In this document: positions 16,920 through 25,437 of the stretch, piece after piece | How the letters are laid out: every line of letters starts with the position of its first letter | Numbering within the stretch: the first letter of the stretch is position 1 | Source of the DNA: DASUPK01 sp963815045 | GTDB taxonomy: Bacteria > Actinomycetota > Thermoleophilia > Solirubrobacterales > 70-9 | Length of the DNA stretch: 64,000 bases | Assembly: GCA_963815045.1 (NCBI GenBank) | Contig: CAWFET010000005.1 | Location: forward strand, 1 to 64,000 | Direction: 5' to 3' | Position numbers and translations under genes: made by a program | The notes under the pieces: model-generated | Told to the model about the DNA's origin: nothing | Databases searched by the model: none | The model's input: the letters and a program-made list of their open reading frames with translations, nothing else

Positions 16920-19016
16920 ATGTCGGAGAGGTCTTTTCGCAGGGACAACCAGCGCCGGATCGCGGCCGCCAAGCGACGCGAGTCGCTGAGGGCGCGCAAG
17001 GCAGCGGCCGCGGCCGCCGTCGTCGGCGCATTCGCGCTTGCCGCGCCGGCCGCCTCCAACGCCGCGAGCTTCGTCGTGAACGACAGCGGCACCAACAGCG
17101 GTGTCTGCGCCCCCAACGCCACGCCCGCCGGCTGCACCCTCCCGGACGCGGTCGACCAAGCGAACGCCAACACCGAGAACGACACGATCACCTTCGACTC
17201 CTCGCTGACCGGCAGCACGATCGACCTCACCGCCGGCACGAACACCGGGCCGCTCGTGGTCAACAGCGCTTACGGGCTGACGATCACCGGCCTGGGCGCG
17301 GACAACCTCACCGTCACAGCCGGCGGCGCCTCCTACGTGCTCGATGTCCAGCAGACGGGCGACACGCAAACCGGCTACCCGGGCCTCGCGGTTTCGGGCC
17401 TCACGCTCACCGACGGCTCCGGCACCTACGGCGGGGCGATCCACACCGAGCGCGGCACGCAGCTGTCTCTCGACAACAGCGTCGTCTCGGGCAGCACGGC
17501 GACCGGCGATTTCACCTCATACGGGCCATTCCTGGTCTACGCCGGCGCGGGCGGAGGGATCTTCAACGCAGGCACCACGAGCGTCACGAACTCCCAGATC
17601 ACCAACAACAACGCGGTCGGCAACGGCCCCTGGGGCGGCGGTGGAGTCGACAACAACGGCGACATGTCGATCTCCAACTCGACGATCAGCGGCAACTACT
17701 CGTCGCAAATGGGCGGCGGCGTGATGAACGGGACCACCAAGTACCCGACGCAGCTGAACATCTCCAACTCGACGATCACCGGCAACGGCGCGAAGTATCT
17801 GGGTGGCGGAGTGGGCCAGTTCGACGGCCTCGGCTCCAACAAGTACGGCATCAGCCAGAACGAGATCTCGAATACGACGATCACCGACAACCACACCACC
17901 GACTCGGGCAACGAGGGCGTCGGCGGCGGCGTCGGCTTCAAGTACCTCGGCGGCAGCGACAACTGGACCATCACCCACAGCACGATCGGGGACCAGAACA
18001 CCGCCGACTACGGCGGAGGACTCGGCATGGTGGCGGTTGCCGGGCACTTCAACCTGATCGACTCGACCATCTCCGGAAACGACTCGTCCTACATCGGAGG
18101 CGGCGCCTATCTCGCCGGCAACGCCCAGAAGTACCCCGACACGGTGCAGTTCCAGAACTCGACGATCGCGTCGAACAGCACCGGCTACGGGGGCGGCGGC
18201 GTCTTCCTCAACAGCAACCTCTACACCTACAACGACAACAGCAACAAGTACCCCGCGCACGTCACCGTCGGCAGCACGATCATCGCCGACAACACCGCGG
18301 GCGGCTCACCGAACGATCTCGATCAGAACGAGATCTTCGCGCACCAACGTCGCAATGGCGTCCAGCCGGCAGCCTCGACACCGGGCTTCGGCTTCGACAT
18401 GTCGTTCGACCTGGTCGAGACGCCCGGAACGACTGCGGAGATCACCGAGCTGCCAGCCGGATCGAACATCTTCAACACCGATCCACAGCTCGGCGCCCTG
18501 GCGGACAACGGCGGCCCGACCCTTACGCACCTGCCCGCGACCACGAGTCCCGTGATCGACAAGGGCAATGCCCCGTCAGGCCTGACGACGGACCAGCGCG
18601 GTCAGCCGCGGACCGCGGACGCGTCGCCGGCCAATGCCGGCGACGGCACTGACATCGGCTCGGTCGAGCTTCCGTCCGGGAGCGGGCCGCCCACCCCACC
18701 CGCGCAGAGCGGCGACCTCGGCACGAAGGTCCACAACGTCAAGAAGAAGCACAAGAAGCGAAGTCACGTCATCCGGACCTTCCACAAGTCCGCAAAGATC
18801 CATCTCACGTTCAGCTCTCCGATCGCGGGCGCGACGTTCACCTGCAGCGTCGACGGCGGGGCGTTCGAGCCGTGTAAGTCACCGTTCAGCACGCGCCTCA
18901 AGTCGGCGCCCGGGCACGGTGCGCCGCACTCGATCACGATCGTGACGAAGGATCAGAACGGCAATCAGCTCGGCAAGCCGAAGACCTTCAAGTTCCGGAT
19001 CATCCTGAAGAGCTAG
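16920..19016 (+). CDS. Secreted beta-helix protein, choice-of-anchor Q, with C-terminal Cys-containing beta domain
   Basis: The 698-residue protein has a basic leader, a signal segment (about residues 28-49, AAPAASNAA), then CTLPDAVDQANAN near residue 73 and a long series of right-handed beta-helix turns (repeated ISNSTI-x-GN and GGG motifs) to about residue 470. The anchor-Q signature follows (LADNGGPTLTHLP, SPVIDKG, DIGSVEL). After a Lys-rich spacer (KVHNVKKKHKKRSH) comes an approximately 75-residue beta domain with TFTCSVDGGAFEPCKSPF, a module common at C-termini of secreted actinobacterial proteins. Unlike the genes at 34 and 1475 the Lys run is internal. It has its own promoter and sits between two GNAT-like paralogs. 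Confidence 0.85.
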   Translation: MSERSFRRDNQRRIAAAKRRESLRARKAAAAAAVVGAFALAAPAASNAASFVVNDSGTNSGVCAPNATPAGCTLPDAVDQANANTENDTITFDSSLTGSTIDLTAGTNTGPLVVNSAYGLTITGLGADNLTVTAGGASYVLDVQQTGDTQTGYPGLAVSGLTLTDGSGTYGGAIHTERGTQLSLDNSVVSGSTATGDFTSYGPFLVYAGAGGGIFNAGTTSVTNSQITNNNAVGNGPWGGGGVDNNGDMSISNSTISGNYSSQMGGGVMNGTTKYPTQLNISNSTITGNGAKYLGGGVGQFDGLGSNKYGISQNEISNTTITDNHTTDSGNEGVGGGVGFKYLGGSDNWTITHSTIGDQNTADYGGGLGMVAVAGHFNLIDSTISGNDSSYIGGGAYLAGNAQKYPDTVQFQNSTIASNSTGYGGGGVFLNSNLYTYNDNSNKYPAHVTVGSTIIADNTAGGSPNDLDQNEIFAHQRRNGVQPAASTPGFGFDMSFDLVETPGTTAEITELPAGSNIFNTDPQLGALADNGGPTLTHLPATTSPVIDKGNAPSGLTTDQRGQPRTADASPANAGDGTDIGSVELPSGSGPPTPPAQSGDLGTKVHNVKKKHKKRSHVIRTFHKSAKIHLTFSSPIAGATFTCSVDGGAFEPCKSPFSTRLKSAPGHGAPHSITIVTKDQNGNQLGKPKTFKFRIILKS

Positions 19017-19036
19017 CCGCCGGGCGGCGGCTAGCT
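19011..19036. terminator. Stem-loop spanning the stop of a convergent pair
   Basis: AGCTAGCCGCC-GGGC-GGCGGCTAGCT is a perfect 11-bp stem with a 4-base loop. It contains the TAG of the beta-helix gene and the stop of the convergent GNAT-like gene. There is no real T-tract, so it may act as a barrier or RNA-stabilising hairpin rather than a classical intrinsic terminator. Confidence 0.6.
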
Positions 19037-20059
19037 TGGCAGCGGAGCGCGTGCGCCAGGGAAGTGGTGCACGCGCACGTGAGCCCCGTACTGGTTCTCG
19101 CCGATGAAGTTGAAGCCCAGCGGCAGCCATAGGGCGCGGTTGAAGTAGGTCCTCAGGCCCTCGTTCTCGATCTCCATCAGCATCCCGGTGGCGCGGGTGT
19201 CCTCCCCGTCGACGAAGCGCCCCTCGAGGTGGTCACGGACCGCCAGCGCGAGTCGGCCGGCCAGGTTGCTGTGCCGCTCCGCGACAGCGACGTATGTGCG
19301 GTAGTGCCATAGATCCATCCGCAGCTGCTCGTTGCGCTTGATGTACGCCGTCGAGATGCCGGCCAGCGTGTCGCCGCCCTTGACCGCCACCAGCTGGACC
19401 TCCTCCACGCGCTTCTGCGCTTCCGCCTCCGGTATGCCGGTCTCGCGGGACCAGAGGGCGAGCACATCGGCCTCACCCAGGCCACTCTCCGCCAGCGGCG
19501 CCACGCGGTAATCCTCGCCGACCGCGTAGTCCTCGTTCATGGTGGCCTCGAGCGGCGGGGAATCGGGTGGTCCCGCCGCGATCTTGGCGTTCCAGAAGTA
19601 GCGCAGGCGCAGCTGGCTGCCGTCGGCGCGGTAGCCCGCGTAGATGAGCTCCTCCTCGGGCCAGACCGCCTCCGGCCTGCGCTCCATCTCCGCCCGATCC
19701 GCGACAGTCAGAGCCAGGCCGACGGGCGCGGAGGAGTCGTCGGGGTCGAAGCCCGTCCCCAACGCCTCGAAGGCGGCGTTGAACATCTCCGCGGAGAGCT
19801 CCGGGCCGGACCCCGGGAGGAAGCTCCTGTACCGCCAGAAGCGGCGGTTCACCGGAGGGACGGTGTCTGCCTGGGCCGAGTTCACGCCGGCGATCTCCCC
19901 CGCGTCGTCCAAGGCCACGCAGACGAGCTCCCCGAGCCGCTCCCGAGCCGCCTCGCCGGTCAAGGCGCCATGCGCCGACCAGAAGGCCAGGATCTGCTCC
20001 GCCCGCTCGTCGCTGAGCGAGCCGCGCACGACCTCGATGGATCCCCCGCCGGAAGTCAC
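19031..20059 (-). CDS. Two-domain GNAT-like acetyltransferase, copy B (intact)
   Basis: The 342-residue protein shows an internal two-fold arrangement. Each half has an acidic/Arg-rich helix, a long strand with V-x-x-V/A-L or L-V-A-V, an AGVNSA / AGISTA turn and a Tyr-Arg-(S/T) segment (RYRSFLPGSG, HYRTYVAVAERHSNLA), as in GNAT-type folds. The C-terminus has the GNAT-like sequence MEIENEGLRTYFNRALWLPLGFNFIGE. It is the intact paralog of the gene at 15749-16796, with which it shares long blocks. Acetyl-CoA use is inferred from fold resemblance only, and the acceptor is unknown. The two copies face the same way on either side of a beta-helix gene. Confidence 0.68.
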   Translation of the reverse strand: MTSGGGSIEVVRGSLSDERAEQILAFWSAHGALTGEAARERLGELVCVALDDAGEIAGVNSAQADTVPPVNRRFWRYRSFLPGSGPELSAEMFNAAFEALGTGFDPDDSSAPVGLALTVADRAEMERRPEAVWPEEELIYAGYRADGSQLRLRYFWNAKIAAGPPDSPPLEATMNEDYAVGEDYRVAPLAESGLGEADVLALWSRETGIPEAEAQKRVEEVQLVAVKGGDTLAGISTAYIKRNEQLRMDLWHYRTYVAVAERHSNLAGRLALAVRDHLEGRFVDGEDTRATGMLMEIENEGLRTYFNRALWLPLGFNFIGENQYGAHVRVHHFPGARAPLPS

Positions 20060-20107
20060 GGGGCCGATCCTAGCCAGAGGATGTGCCGTTTTGCAGCGGG
20101 CGGAGCG

Positions 20108-20287
20108 TCAGGCGAGCTGGGACCCGCAGGTCTTGCAACCTGAGGTCGCCAGCTCTCCATGACACACCGGGCACTCCGCCCGGCTTCGAGCCGTCAGGGC
20201 CTCCCAGGCGCCGAGGATCGTTTCTTCAAGCGTCACCTCGGACGGCTCGAACAGGCGGGTTTCGGCCTCGACCGCAAGGACGGTCAT
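20108..20287 (-). CDS. Small zinc-ribbon protein coupled to lexA
   Basis: The frame encodes 59 residues, starting MTVLAVEAETRLFEPSEVTL and ending with a compact double-Cys-pair motif, CPVCHGELATSGCKTCGS. The spacing CxxC-(9)-CxxC is typical of a zinc ribbon. Its ATG overlaps the lexA stop by four bases (ATGA), so it should be co-translated with LexA and be induced as part of the SOS regulon (inference). The first 35 residues are acidic and probably helical. I do not recognise a named family. It could be a DNA- or protein-binding adaptor. Confidence 0.72.
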   Translation of the reverse strand: MTVLAVEAETRLFEPSEVTLEETILGAWEALTARSRAECPVCHGELATSGCKTCGSQLA

Positions 20288-20901
20288 GCCACCCTCCTGA
20301 ACATCCCGATGACGCGGCCGAGAATCCGGGCGTCACGGGTGCGAATCGGCTTCATGCTCTTGTTCTCCGGCTGGAGCCGGACCTGATCCTTCTCGCGGAA
20401 GAAGCGCTTGACGGTCGCCTCGTCCTCAAGGAGGGCGACCACGATCTCGCCGTCGCGGGCGCGCTCCGCAGGGCGCACCACGACGAAGTCACCATCGAGG
20501 ATGCCGGCGTCCTTCATGCTCTCGCCGCGAACCCGGAGGATGTAATCGCCGTCCTCACCGCCGACGACGTCCGGGACCTCGAGGTACTCCTCGATGTTCT
20601 CCTCGGCGAGGATCGGCGTGCCGGCGGCGACCTGCCCGACCAGCGGCAGTCCCGTCTGGCGAACCGCCTTCTTGGCCCGCTCCACCATCACCTCGAGCGC
20701 GCGCGGCTTGGACGGGTCCCGCTTGAGGACCCCGAGGGTCTCCAGCTTGGCGAGGTGCGCGTGCACCGTCGAGGAGGAATGAAGGCCCACCGCCTTGCCG
20801 ATCTCCCGCACCGTCGGCGGATAGCCATGCTTGCCGAGGTAGGTGCCGATGAAGTCGAAGATCTCCTTCTGGCGCTTCGTCAGGTCCTTGACCAGGTCCA
20901 C
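20284..20901 (-). CDS. lexA: LexA repressor, SOS response
   Basis: The 205-residue protein has the LexA winged helix (KRQKEIFDFIGTYLGKHGYP, then TVREIGKAVGLHSSSTVHAHL) and the S24 self-cleaving domain. The cleavage region is GQVAAGTPIL near residue 88, the catalytic Ser is in RGESMKDAGI near residue 130 and the catalytic Lys is in ATVKRFF near residue 166. It represses DNA-damage genes until RecA-stimulated cleavage. The start is GTG 20901, chosen because GAGGAGG lies seven bases upstream. An SOS box is about 50 bases upstream, so it is autoregulated. It is followed by an overlapping small zinc-ribbon gene. Confidence 0.96.
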   Translation of the reverse strand: MDLVKDLTKRQKEIFDFIGTYLGKHGYPPTVREIGKAVGLHSSSTVHAHLAKLETLGVLKRDPSKPRALEVMVERAKKAVRQTGLPLVGQVAAGTPILAEENIEEYLEVPDVVGGEDGDYILRVRGESMKDAGILDGDFVVVRPAERARDGEIVVALLEDEATVKRFFREKDQVRLQPENKSMKPIRTRDARILGRVIGMFRRVA

Positions 20902-20949
20902 TTAGAGCCTCCTCAGGCGACCGCGCCGCCGGGCGCTGTATCGGGTGGG

Positions 20950-20963
20950 CGAACACATGTTCG
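20950..20963. promoter_or_regulatory. LexA-binding SOS box
   Basis: CGAACACATGTTCG matches the Gram-positive/actinobacterial LexA operator core CGAAC-N4-GTTCG exactly and lies upstream of lexA. A possible -10 (GATACAG, minus strand) follows it, so LexA binding would block its own promoter. Confidence 0.88.
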
Positions 20964-21066
20964 TGAGAGTAGCGCCCCCCGCGGACGGTTGCAAGGAGCG
21001 TTCTGGACCGAACCTTTCGGGCGCGGGCTGCCAACCGCGCGGCGGCGACTATCATCGGCGACCCTC

Positions 21067-21152
<86 letters not shown>

Positions 21153-21156
21153 CCTC

Positions 21157-21182
21157 AGAACCCGCTGGAAACGGCGGGTTCT
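21157..21182. terminator. Terminator after tRNA-Leu
   Basis: AGAACCCGC and GCGGGTTCT form a perfect 9-bp stem around an 8-base loop, followed by TTGCGTTC on the plus strand. It also lies just beyond the stop of the convergent monooxygenase-like gene. Confidence 0.75.
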
Positions 21183-21189
21183 TTGCGTT

Positions 21190-21501
21190 CTACGGCGTGC
21201 CCGGAAAGCCGCTCGTGCCGGCAATCTCGTGGACGGCCACCTCGGGCCGCTCGGAGATCAGCTCCAGCAGGCGGCCAGTGAACTCGTGGAGGTGCGGCTC
21301 GGCGAAATGACGGTCGAGGGCCTCCCGATCGGCCCACTCCTCCACGGCGATGAAGCTGAGCGGATCCTCGACGGCGGAGAAGAACCCGTAGCGAAGACAG
21401 CCCTCCTCGCGCCGCGAGTCGTCCTGCATCTTCTCCAGCAGCTCGATCAGCTCACCACGATTCTCCGAGTCGCACCTCACCCGGCCGATCACGAGCAGCA
21501 C
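21190..21501 (-). CDS. Antibiotic-biosynthesis-monooxygenase (ABM) domain protein
   Basis: The 103-residue protein is a single dimeric-ferredoxin-like ABM domain: LLVIGRVRCDSENRGELIEL, then EEGCLRYGFFSAVEDP, FIAVEEWADREALDRHF and a C-terminal beta strand. This group includes YgiN-like quinol monooxygenases. The start is GTG 21501, because AGGAGGT lies about five bases upstream. A longer open frame exists but lacks a ribosome site. Neighbours give no pathway. Confidence 0.82.
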   Translation of the reverse strand: MLLVIGRVRCDSENRGELIELLEKMQDDSRREEGCLRYGFFSAVEDPLSFIAVEEWADREALDRHFAEPHLHEFTGRLLELISERPEVAVHEIAGTSGFPGTP

Positions 21502-21511
21502 GCCACACCTC

Positions 21512-21967
21512 CTAGCGATTCTGCCGCCGCTGCTGGAGCCGCTTTCGAGCCTGCTCGAAGCGCTCACGCAGTGGCGAGGGCAGGAACGACGCGCAAGCCA
21601 CCCGCGCGCGGATCTGAGCCGCCAGCTGCGCGCGCTGCTGCGGCGTGGGATTGGAGAAGTCGGGCGGTGATGATGAATTCAGTGGCAGCGGCTGGACGCC
21701 GTGGCGGCGCAGGCAGTTCCGGAAGGGCGTCAGCTGGCTCGTCGTGATCGTCTGGCCGCCCGGCAGCGTGACCGTCGAGGGCACCGTTCCGGTCGTCGCG
21801 CCGTTTGCTGTCGAACGCGTGCTCTGCGTCGAGATCGTCGGAACGGTGATGGTCCTTCCGGCGAACGTGCGCGTGGTGGAGCCGCTGCCGCCGTCGCCAC
21901 CGCCGCAGCCCGCGGCGAAAGCGATCAGTCCCGCCGCGATCACCGTCGTTGCCCTGAGCCCCTGCAT
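21512..21967 (-). CDS. Putative lipoprotein
   Basis: The 151-residue protein starts with a lipoprotein signal (MQGLRATTVIAAGLIAFAAG followed by Cys at residue 21), then a Gly/Ser/Thr-rich unstructured stretch to about residue 70. A small helical domain (LTPFRNCLRRHGVQPLPLN, QRAQLAAQIRARVACASFL) contains two further Cys. Similar short domains with F-x-x-C-L-R and a second Cys occur in secreted actinobacterial proteins. Function is unknown. It lies 10 bases upstream of the ABM gene start on the same strand, so the two may be co-transcribed. Confidence 0.75.
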   Translation of the reverse strand: MQGLRATTVIAAGLIAFAAGCGGGDGGSGSTTRTFAGRTITVPTISTQSTRSTANGATTGTVPSTVTLPGGQTITTSQLTPFRNCLRRHGVQPLPLNSSSPPDFSNPTPQQRAQLAAQIRARVACASFLPSPLRERFEQARKRLQQRRQNR

Positions 21968-21989
21968 CGATCCGAAGCTTAGGGCGCGA

Positions 21990-23288
21990 TCACCGCTTCT
22001 TCAGTTTGACCTTGAGCGCCTGCGACGCACCGACGCTGCCGCTCGGCGTCCAGGTCAGTCCGACCCTGAGCTTCACCTTGCCGGCGCGGTCGAGCGCCCG
22101 CCGCGCACGGCCCTTCGCTCTGAGCTTCAGCGCGACGTTGCCGGCCGCCGTCGCGGTCACGGTCGCCGACTTCATCCCCTTCCCCGCCGCCCTCAGCTCC
22201 CCGGCACCGGGCACGGCCACCGTCAGGCGAGCGGTGCCGCGGCGTTTGTTCAACTTCAGCGCGCCGACGGCGAACCGGGCGCAGACGGCCGCGGCGATCG
22301 GAGGAGAGGCCTCATACGCGCCGATGTCGGGGATCGCGACGCCGCCGACGCAAGCCGATTGGATGCGCGGCTGGCGGGCGACATCCAGAGATCCGATTCC
22401 GGCGGCGGGCGTGCCGGCATCGATCGTCGGTGAGCCCGGCAGCTGACGAAAATCTCCACCGGCCAGATTGGCGAGGAGCGGCGCCGCGGTCTGGTTGCCG
22501 TCGGTTCCGGGCGGCGTGATCGCGGCAGCCGACCCGCCCACGGTTGCGTAGTTCGAGTGTTCGAGGTTCGCATGCGTGACGCCGCCCGAGCTGGGGTTGG
22601 CAGCCACGTCCGCGACTCCACCCTTCGCGATCACGTTCGTCATGTTCAGCGTCATCACCTCGCCCGCGACGTCCGCGTTCAGCTGGACGCCGTTCTGTCC
22701 GCCGACTGCCGTCACGTTGATGAGAGTCCCCGTCGACGGCGAGATATTCGGCGGCACGACCCAGACGCCCGCGGCGTTGTTGCCGTTCCCGTCGGCCCAG
22801 CAGACGCTGTCGCGCAGGGTCGCCCCGTCCACCGGCGCGCAGGCGGGTGCGCCGCCGATGGTCCTCACGACGATTCGCTCGGCGGTCCCGGACACGAGTC
22901 GGATGGCCGAGTTACCGCCGTTCTGCTCCACGGAGACGTCGTGAAGGATCGCGCCGCCGTTGGTGATGTTGAAGGTCTGGGTGGCCGGCCCGTGGATAGT
23001 GGGCGGGGCCGCGCCCGGCTCCGGGCCGATGTCAACTCCTCCGGTCACGTTCAGCGTCGAACCCGGGTTGTAGGTTCCGGCCGCGAGTAGGACCCGGCCG
23101 AACCCCGCCGTATCGGCCTGCCCGACAGCCGTCGGCAGCGTGCAGGGGGTCCCGCTGCTGCAGGTCGTGCCCGACCCCCCCGGAGCCGCGTGGTAGTCCG
23201 CCGCCGAGGCAGCCGAAACGCCTCCGATGAACAGCGCCAGGGTCGTGCCGGCGGTCGCGACGGCCGTGTACATCCCTCCGTCCCGCAT
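21990..23288 (-). CDS. Secreted choice-of-anchor Q / beta-helix protein
   Basis: The 432-residue protein has a signal peptide (about residues 7-29, ending ASA), then YHAAPGGSGTTC and CTLPTAVGQADTAG, the opening seen in choice-of-anchor Q proteins. A short parallel beta-helix follows. The anchor-Q signature is at about residues 285-330 (DFRQLPGSPTIDAGTPAAG, DIGAYEA). The last 100 residues form a beta-rich domain with RGTARLTVAVPGAGEL and a basic tail ending VKLKKR. It is the fourth member of this family in the window, the most divergent one, and it lacks the Lys/Cys block tail. An alternative start is ATG 23273. Confidence 0.82.
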   Translation of the reverse strand: MRDGGMYTAVATAGTTLALFIGGVSAASAADYHAAPGGSGTTCSSGTPCTLPTAVGQADTAGFGRVLLAAGTYNPGSTLNVTGGVDIGPEPGAAPPTIHGPATQTFNITNGGAILHDVSVEQNGGNSAIRLVSGTAERIVVRTIGGAPACAPVDGATLRDSVCWADGNGNNAAGVWVVPPNISPSTGTLINVTAVGGQNGVQLNADVAGEVMTLNMTNVIAKGGVADVAANPSSGGVTHANLEHSNYATVGGSAAAITPPGTDGNQTAAPLLANLAGGDFRQLPGSPTIDAGTPAAGIGSLDVARQPRIQSACVGGVAIPDIGAYEASPPIAAAVCARFAVGALKLNKRRGTARLTVAVPGAGELRAAGKGMKSATVTATAAGNVALKLRAKGRARRALDRAGKVKLRVGLTWTPSGSVGASQALKVKLKKR

Positions 23289-23344
23289 GACTCACGTCAC
23301 CGTATCAGCGCGGTGGGAAGGTCGGCTAGCGTGCCGGGCGGGGT

Positions 23345-24616
23345 ATGGACGGAGATCTCCTCAAGGAGCTGACGATTCCCCTGTTCACGGGGGCGATCGG
23401 CTACCTGACCAACTGGAGCGGCGTGTGGATGCTCTTCTACCCGGTCGGCTTCGCCGGGTGGCACATGCCCGGCTTGAAGAAGCTCGCCCCCGTGCTGCCG
23501 CGGCGCGTCCAGCAGATTCCGGGCGTGATGCAGGGCGGCGTCGGCTGGCAGGGGATCATCCCGTCTCGCGCGGCCAAGATGGGCTCGATCGCCGTCGACA
23601 AGGGGATCGCGAAGCTCGGCAGCCCGGCGGACTTCTACCGCCAGCTCGACCCCGAGGCGATCGCCGAGCACATCTGCCGGACCGCGAGCGAGGACATCCG
23701 CGAGGTCGTCGAGCGGATCATGAGGCGGGAGTACCCGGACACCTGGCCCGGGCTGCCGCGACGGGTCAAGGATGCCGTCCATGCCCGCGTTCAGCAGCAG
23801 CTGCCCGACATCGTCCGGACGGTGACCGACGAGATCGGCGCCCACATCGATCAGCTGCTCGACATCAAGCTGATGGTGATCCGCCGGATCGAGGAGAACC
23901 CGGAGATGGCGAACCGGATCTATCTCGAGGTCGGGCGCAAGGAGCTGCGCTTCATCATCAACTTCGGCTTCTTCTTCGGCGCCCTGCTCGGCGTCCCCCT
24001 GGTCTTCCTGACCCAGGCCGTGCCGCACTGGTGGGTGCTGCCGATCGGGGGCGTGATCATCGGCTACGTCACCAACTGGGTCGCGCTCTGGATGATCTTC
24101 GAGCCCGTCGAGCCGCACCGCTTCGGGCCGCTGAAGATGCACGGTCTGTTCATTCGCCGCCAGCCCGAGGTATCAGAGGTATATGGCGAGATCATCGCCG
24201 AGGACATCGTCACCCTCCGGAACATCGGCGACGAGCTCCTGCACGGGCCGAGCGCGGACAGGACGCGCCAGATGATCGAGGACTCCATGCGCCCCGCGGT
24301 CGACCGCGCCGCCGGCCCGGCCCGGCTGGCGGTGAAGGTCGCGCTCGGCAGCAGCGAATACGACACCATCCGGGAGTCCGTCGCCAGCGAGGCGGTCGAC
24401 TACACGATGACGCCGCTCACCGATCCGGATTTCAACCGGCGCCAGAGCGCGGCGATGCGCGACTTGATCACCGACCGGATGCGAGAGCTGCCCCACGAGG
24501 ACTTCTCCGAGCTGCTGCGCTCGGCGATGCGGGAGGACGAATGGCTGCTCCTGCTGCACGGCGCGGTGCTCGGGTTCCTCGCGGGCTGCATCCATCTGCT
24601 GATCTTCGGGGTCTGA
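23345..24616 (+). CDS. DUF445 family membrane protein
   Basis: The 423-residue protein has the DUF445 plan. An N-terminal hydrophobic stretch (LTIPLFTGAIGYLTNWSGVW, about residues 8-27) contains the family GYLTNW motif, repeated at residues 240-247 as GYVTNWVALWM. Long amphipathic helical regions lie between, a central hydrophobic pair at about residues 207-245, and a C-terminal hydrophobic segment (GAVLGFLAGCIHLLIFGV). DUF445 proteins (YheB-like) are membrane proteins of unknown function. Its stop overlaps the start of the Abi-alpha-like gene (TGATG), so the two are coupled. Confidence 0.83.
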   Translation: MDGDLLKELTIPLFTGAIGYLTNWSGVWMLFYPVGFAGWHMPGLKKLAPVLPRRVQQIPGVMQGGVGWQGIIPSRAAKMGSIAVDKGIAKLGSPADFYRQLDPEAIAEHICRTASEDIREVVERIMRREYPDTWPGLPRRVKDAVHARVQQQLPDIVRTVTDEIGAHIDQLLDIKLMVIRRIEENPEMANRIYLEVGRKELRFIINFGFFFGALLGVPLVFLTQAVPHWWVLPIGGVIIGYVTNWVALWMIFEPVEPHRFGPLKMHGLFIRRQPEVSEVYGEIIAEDIVTLRNIGDELLHGPSADRTRQMIEDSMRPAVDRAAGPARLAVKVALGSSEYDTIRESVASEAVDYTMTPLTDPDFNRRQSAAMRDLITDRMRELPHEDFSELLRSAMREDEWLLLLHGAVLGFLAGCIHLLIFGV

Positions 24617-25437
24617 TGCCCGACGATCGCGACCCGAACCTGCTGCGGACGGTCCCCGGCCTCGCCCGGATCGCGGCGGCTGCCTACTGGCGCAGCGCGC
24701 GCTGGACGATGAGGGCGTCGAAGGACGCCGGCACCCGCGTCATCCGCGCCGCGGTCACCGGGCAGGACCCCGGCGAGCTCTTCCGCTCCACGGGGGCCGA
24801 GATCCGCGAGCGGACGCGCCGCGTGCTGGGCGTCGAGCCCCGCCAGGAGGAGCGTGTGGCCATGACCCCGGAGGCGGCGGAGGCCGAGCGCGAGGAGGCG
24901 CGCAAGTCGCTTCGCGAGCGGGGCGAGGAGCTGCTGCGGCGCTCGGCCGACGTCAACTTCGACGAGGGCTCCCATCCTGCCTACGCGCGGATCCTCGACG
25001 ACCTGGCCCCGGACGAGGCCCGGATCCTGCGACTGCTCGCTCGGGGACCACAGCCTGCCGTCGACGTCCGCTCCGGCCTGATGCCGCTCAAGTCGACCTC
25101 GGAGCTGGTCGCCGCCGGGCTCAACATGATCGGCCAGGAATCCGGTTGCCGGCACCTGGAGGACGTCCCCGCCTACCTGAACAACCTCTTCCGGCTCGGG
25201 CTGGTCTGGTTCTCGAGCGAGCCGCTGCCCGACCCACAGCGCTACTCGGTGCTCGAGGCCCAGCCCGAGGTGGCTCGCGCCCTCGACGCCGCCGGCCACA
25301 CCCGCACCGTGAGGCGGAGCATCCACCTCACCCCGTTCGGCGCCGACTTCTGCTCGCTCTGCCTACCCGACGAGCCGCGTCAGCCAGACGGAGGAGAGGA
25401 CGGGGATCGGCTGGGCGGAGTCGATTCCGCGGACTGA
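24616..25437 (+). CDS. Abi-alpha (DUF4393)-like protein
   Basis: The 273-residue protein resembles the Abi-alpha/DUF4393 family. It has a basic N-terminal helix region, a long charged helical middle part (EAEREEARKSLRERGEELLR) and the conserved part FDEGSHPAYARILDDLAPDEARIL, followed by RLLARGPQPAVDVRSG, DVPAYLNNLFRLGLVWFSS and ending with LTPFGADFCSLCLP, a typical C-terminal motif. Some family members were linked to phage abortive infection, but most are untested. The start overlaps the DUF445 stop by one base. The last 75 bases overlap the convergent lipoprotein gene. Confidence 0.75.
   Translation: MPDDRDPNLLRTVPGLARIAAAAYWRSARWTMRASKDAGTRVIRAAVTGQDPGELFRSTGAEIRERTRRVLGVEPRQEERVAMTPEAAEAEREEARKSLRERGEELLRRSADVNFDEGSHPAYARILDDLAPDEARILRLLARGPQPAVDVRSGLMPLKSTSELVAAGLNMIGQESGCRHLEDVPAYLNNLFRLGLVWFSSEPLPDPQRYSVLEAQPEVARALDAAGHTRTVRRSIHLTPFGADFCSLCLPDEPRQPDGGEDGDRLGGVDSAD

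Noticed and set aside
19011..19036. Attachment site or recombination site at the 11-bp palindrome
   Set aside because: It sits between two convergent gene ends and contains both stop codons; a terminator-like hairpin is the simpler reading, and no recombinase gene is nearby.
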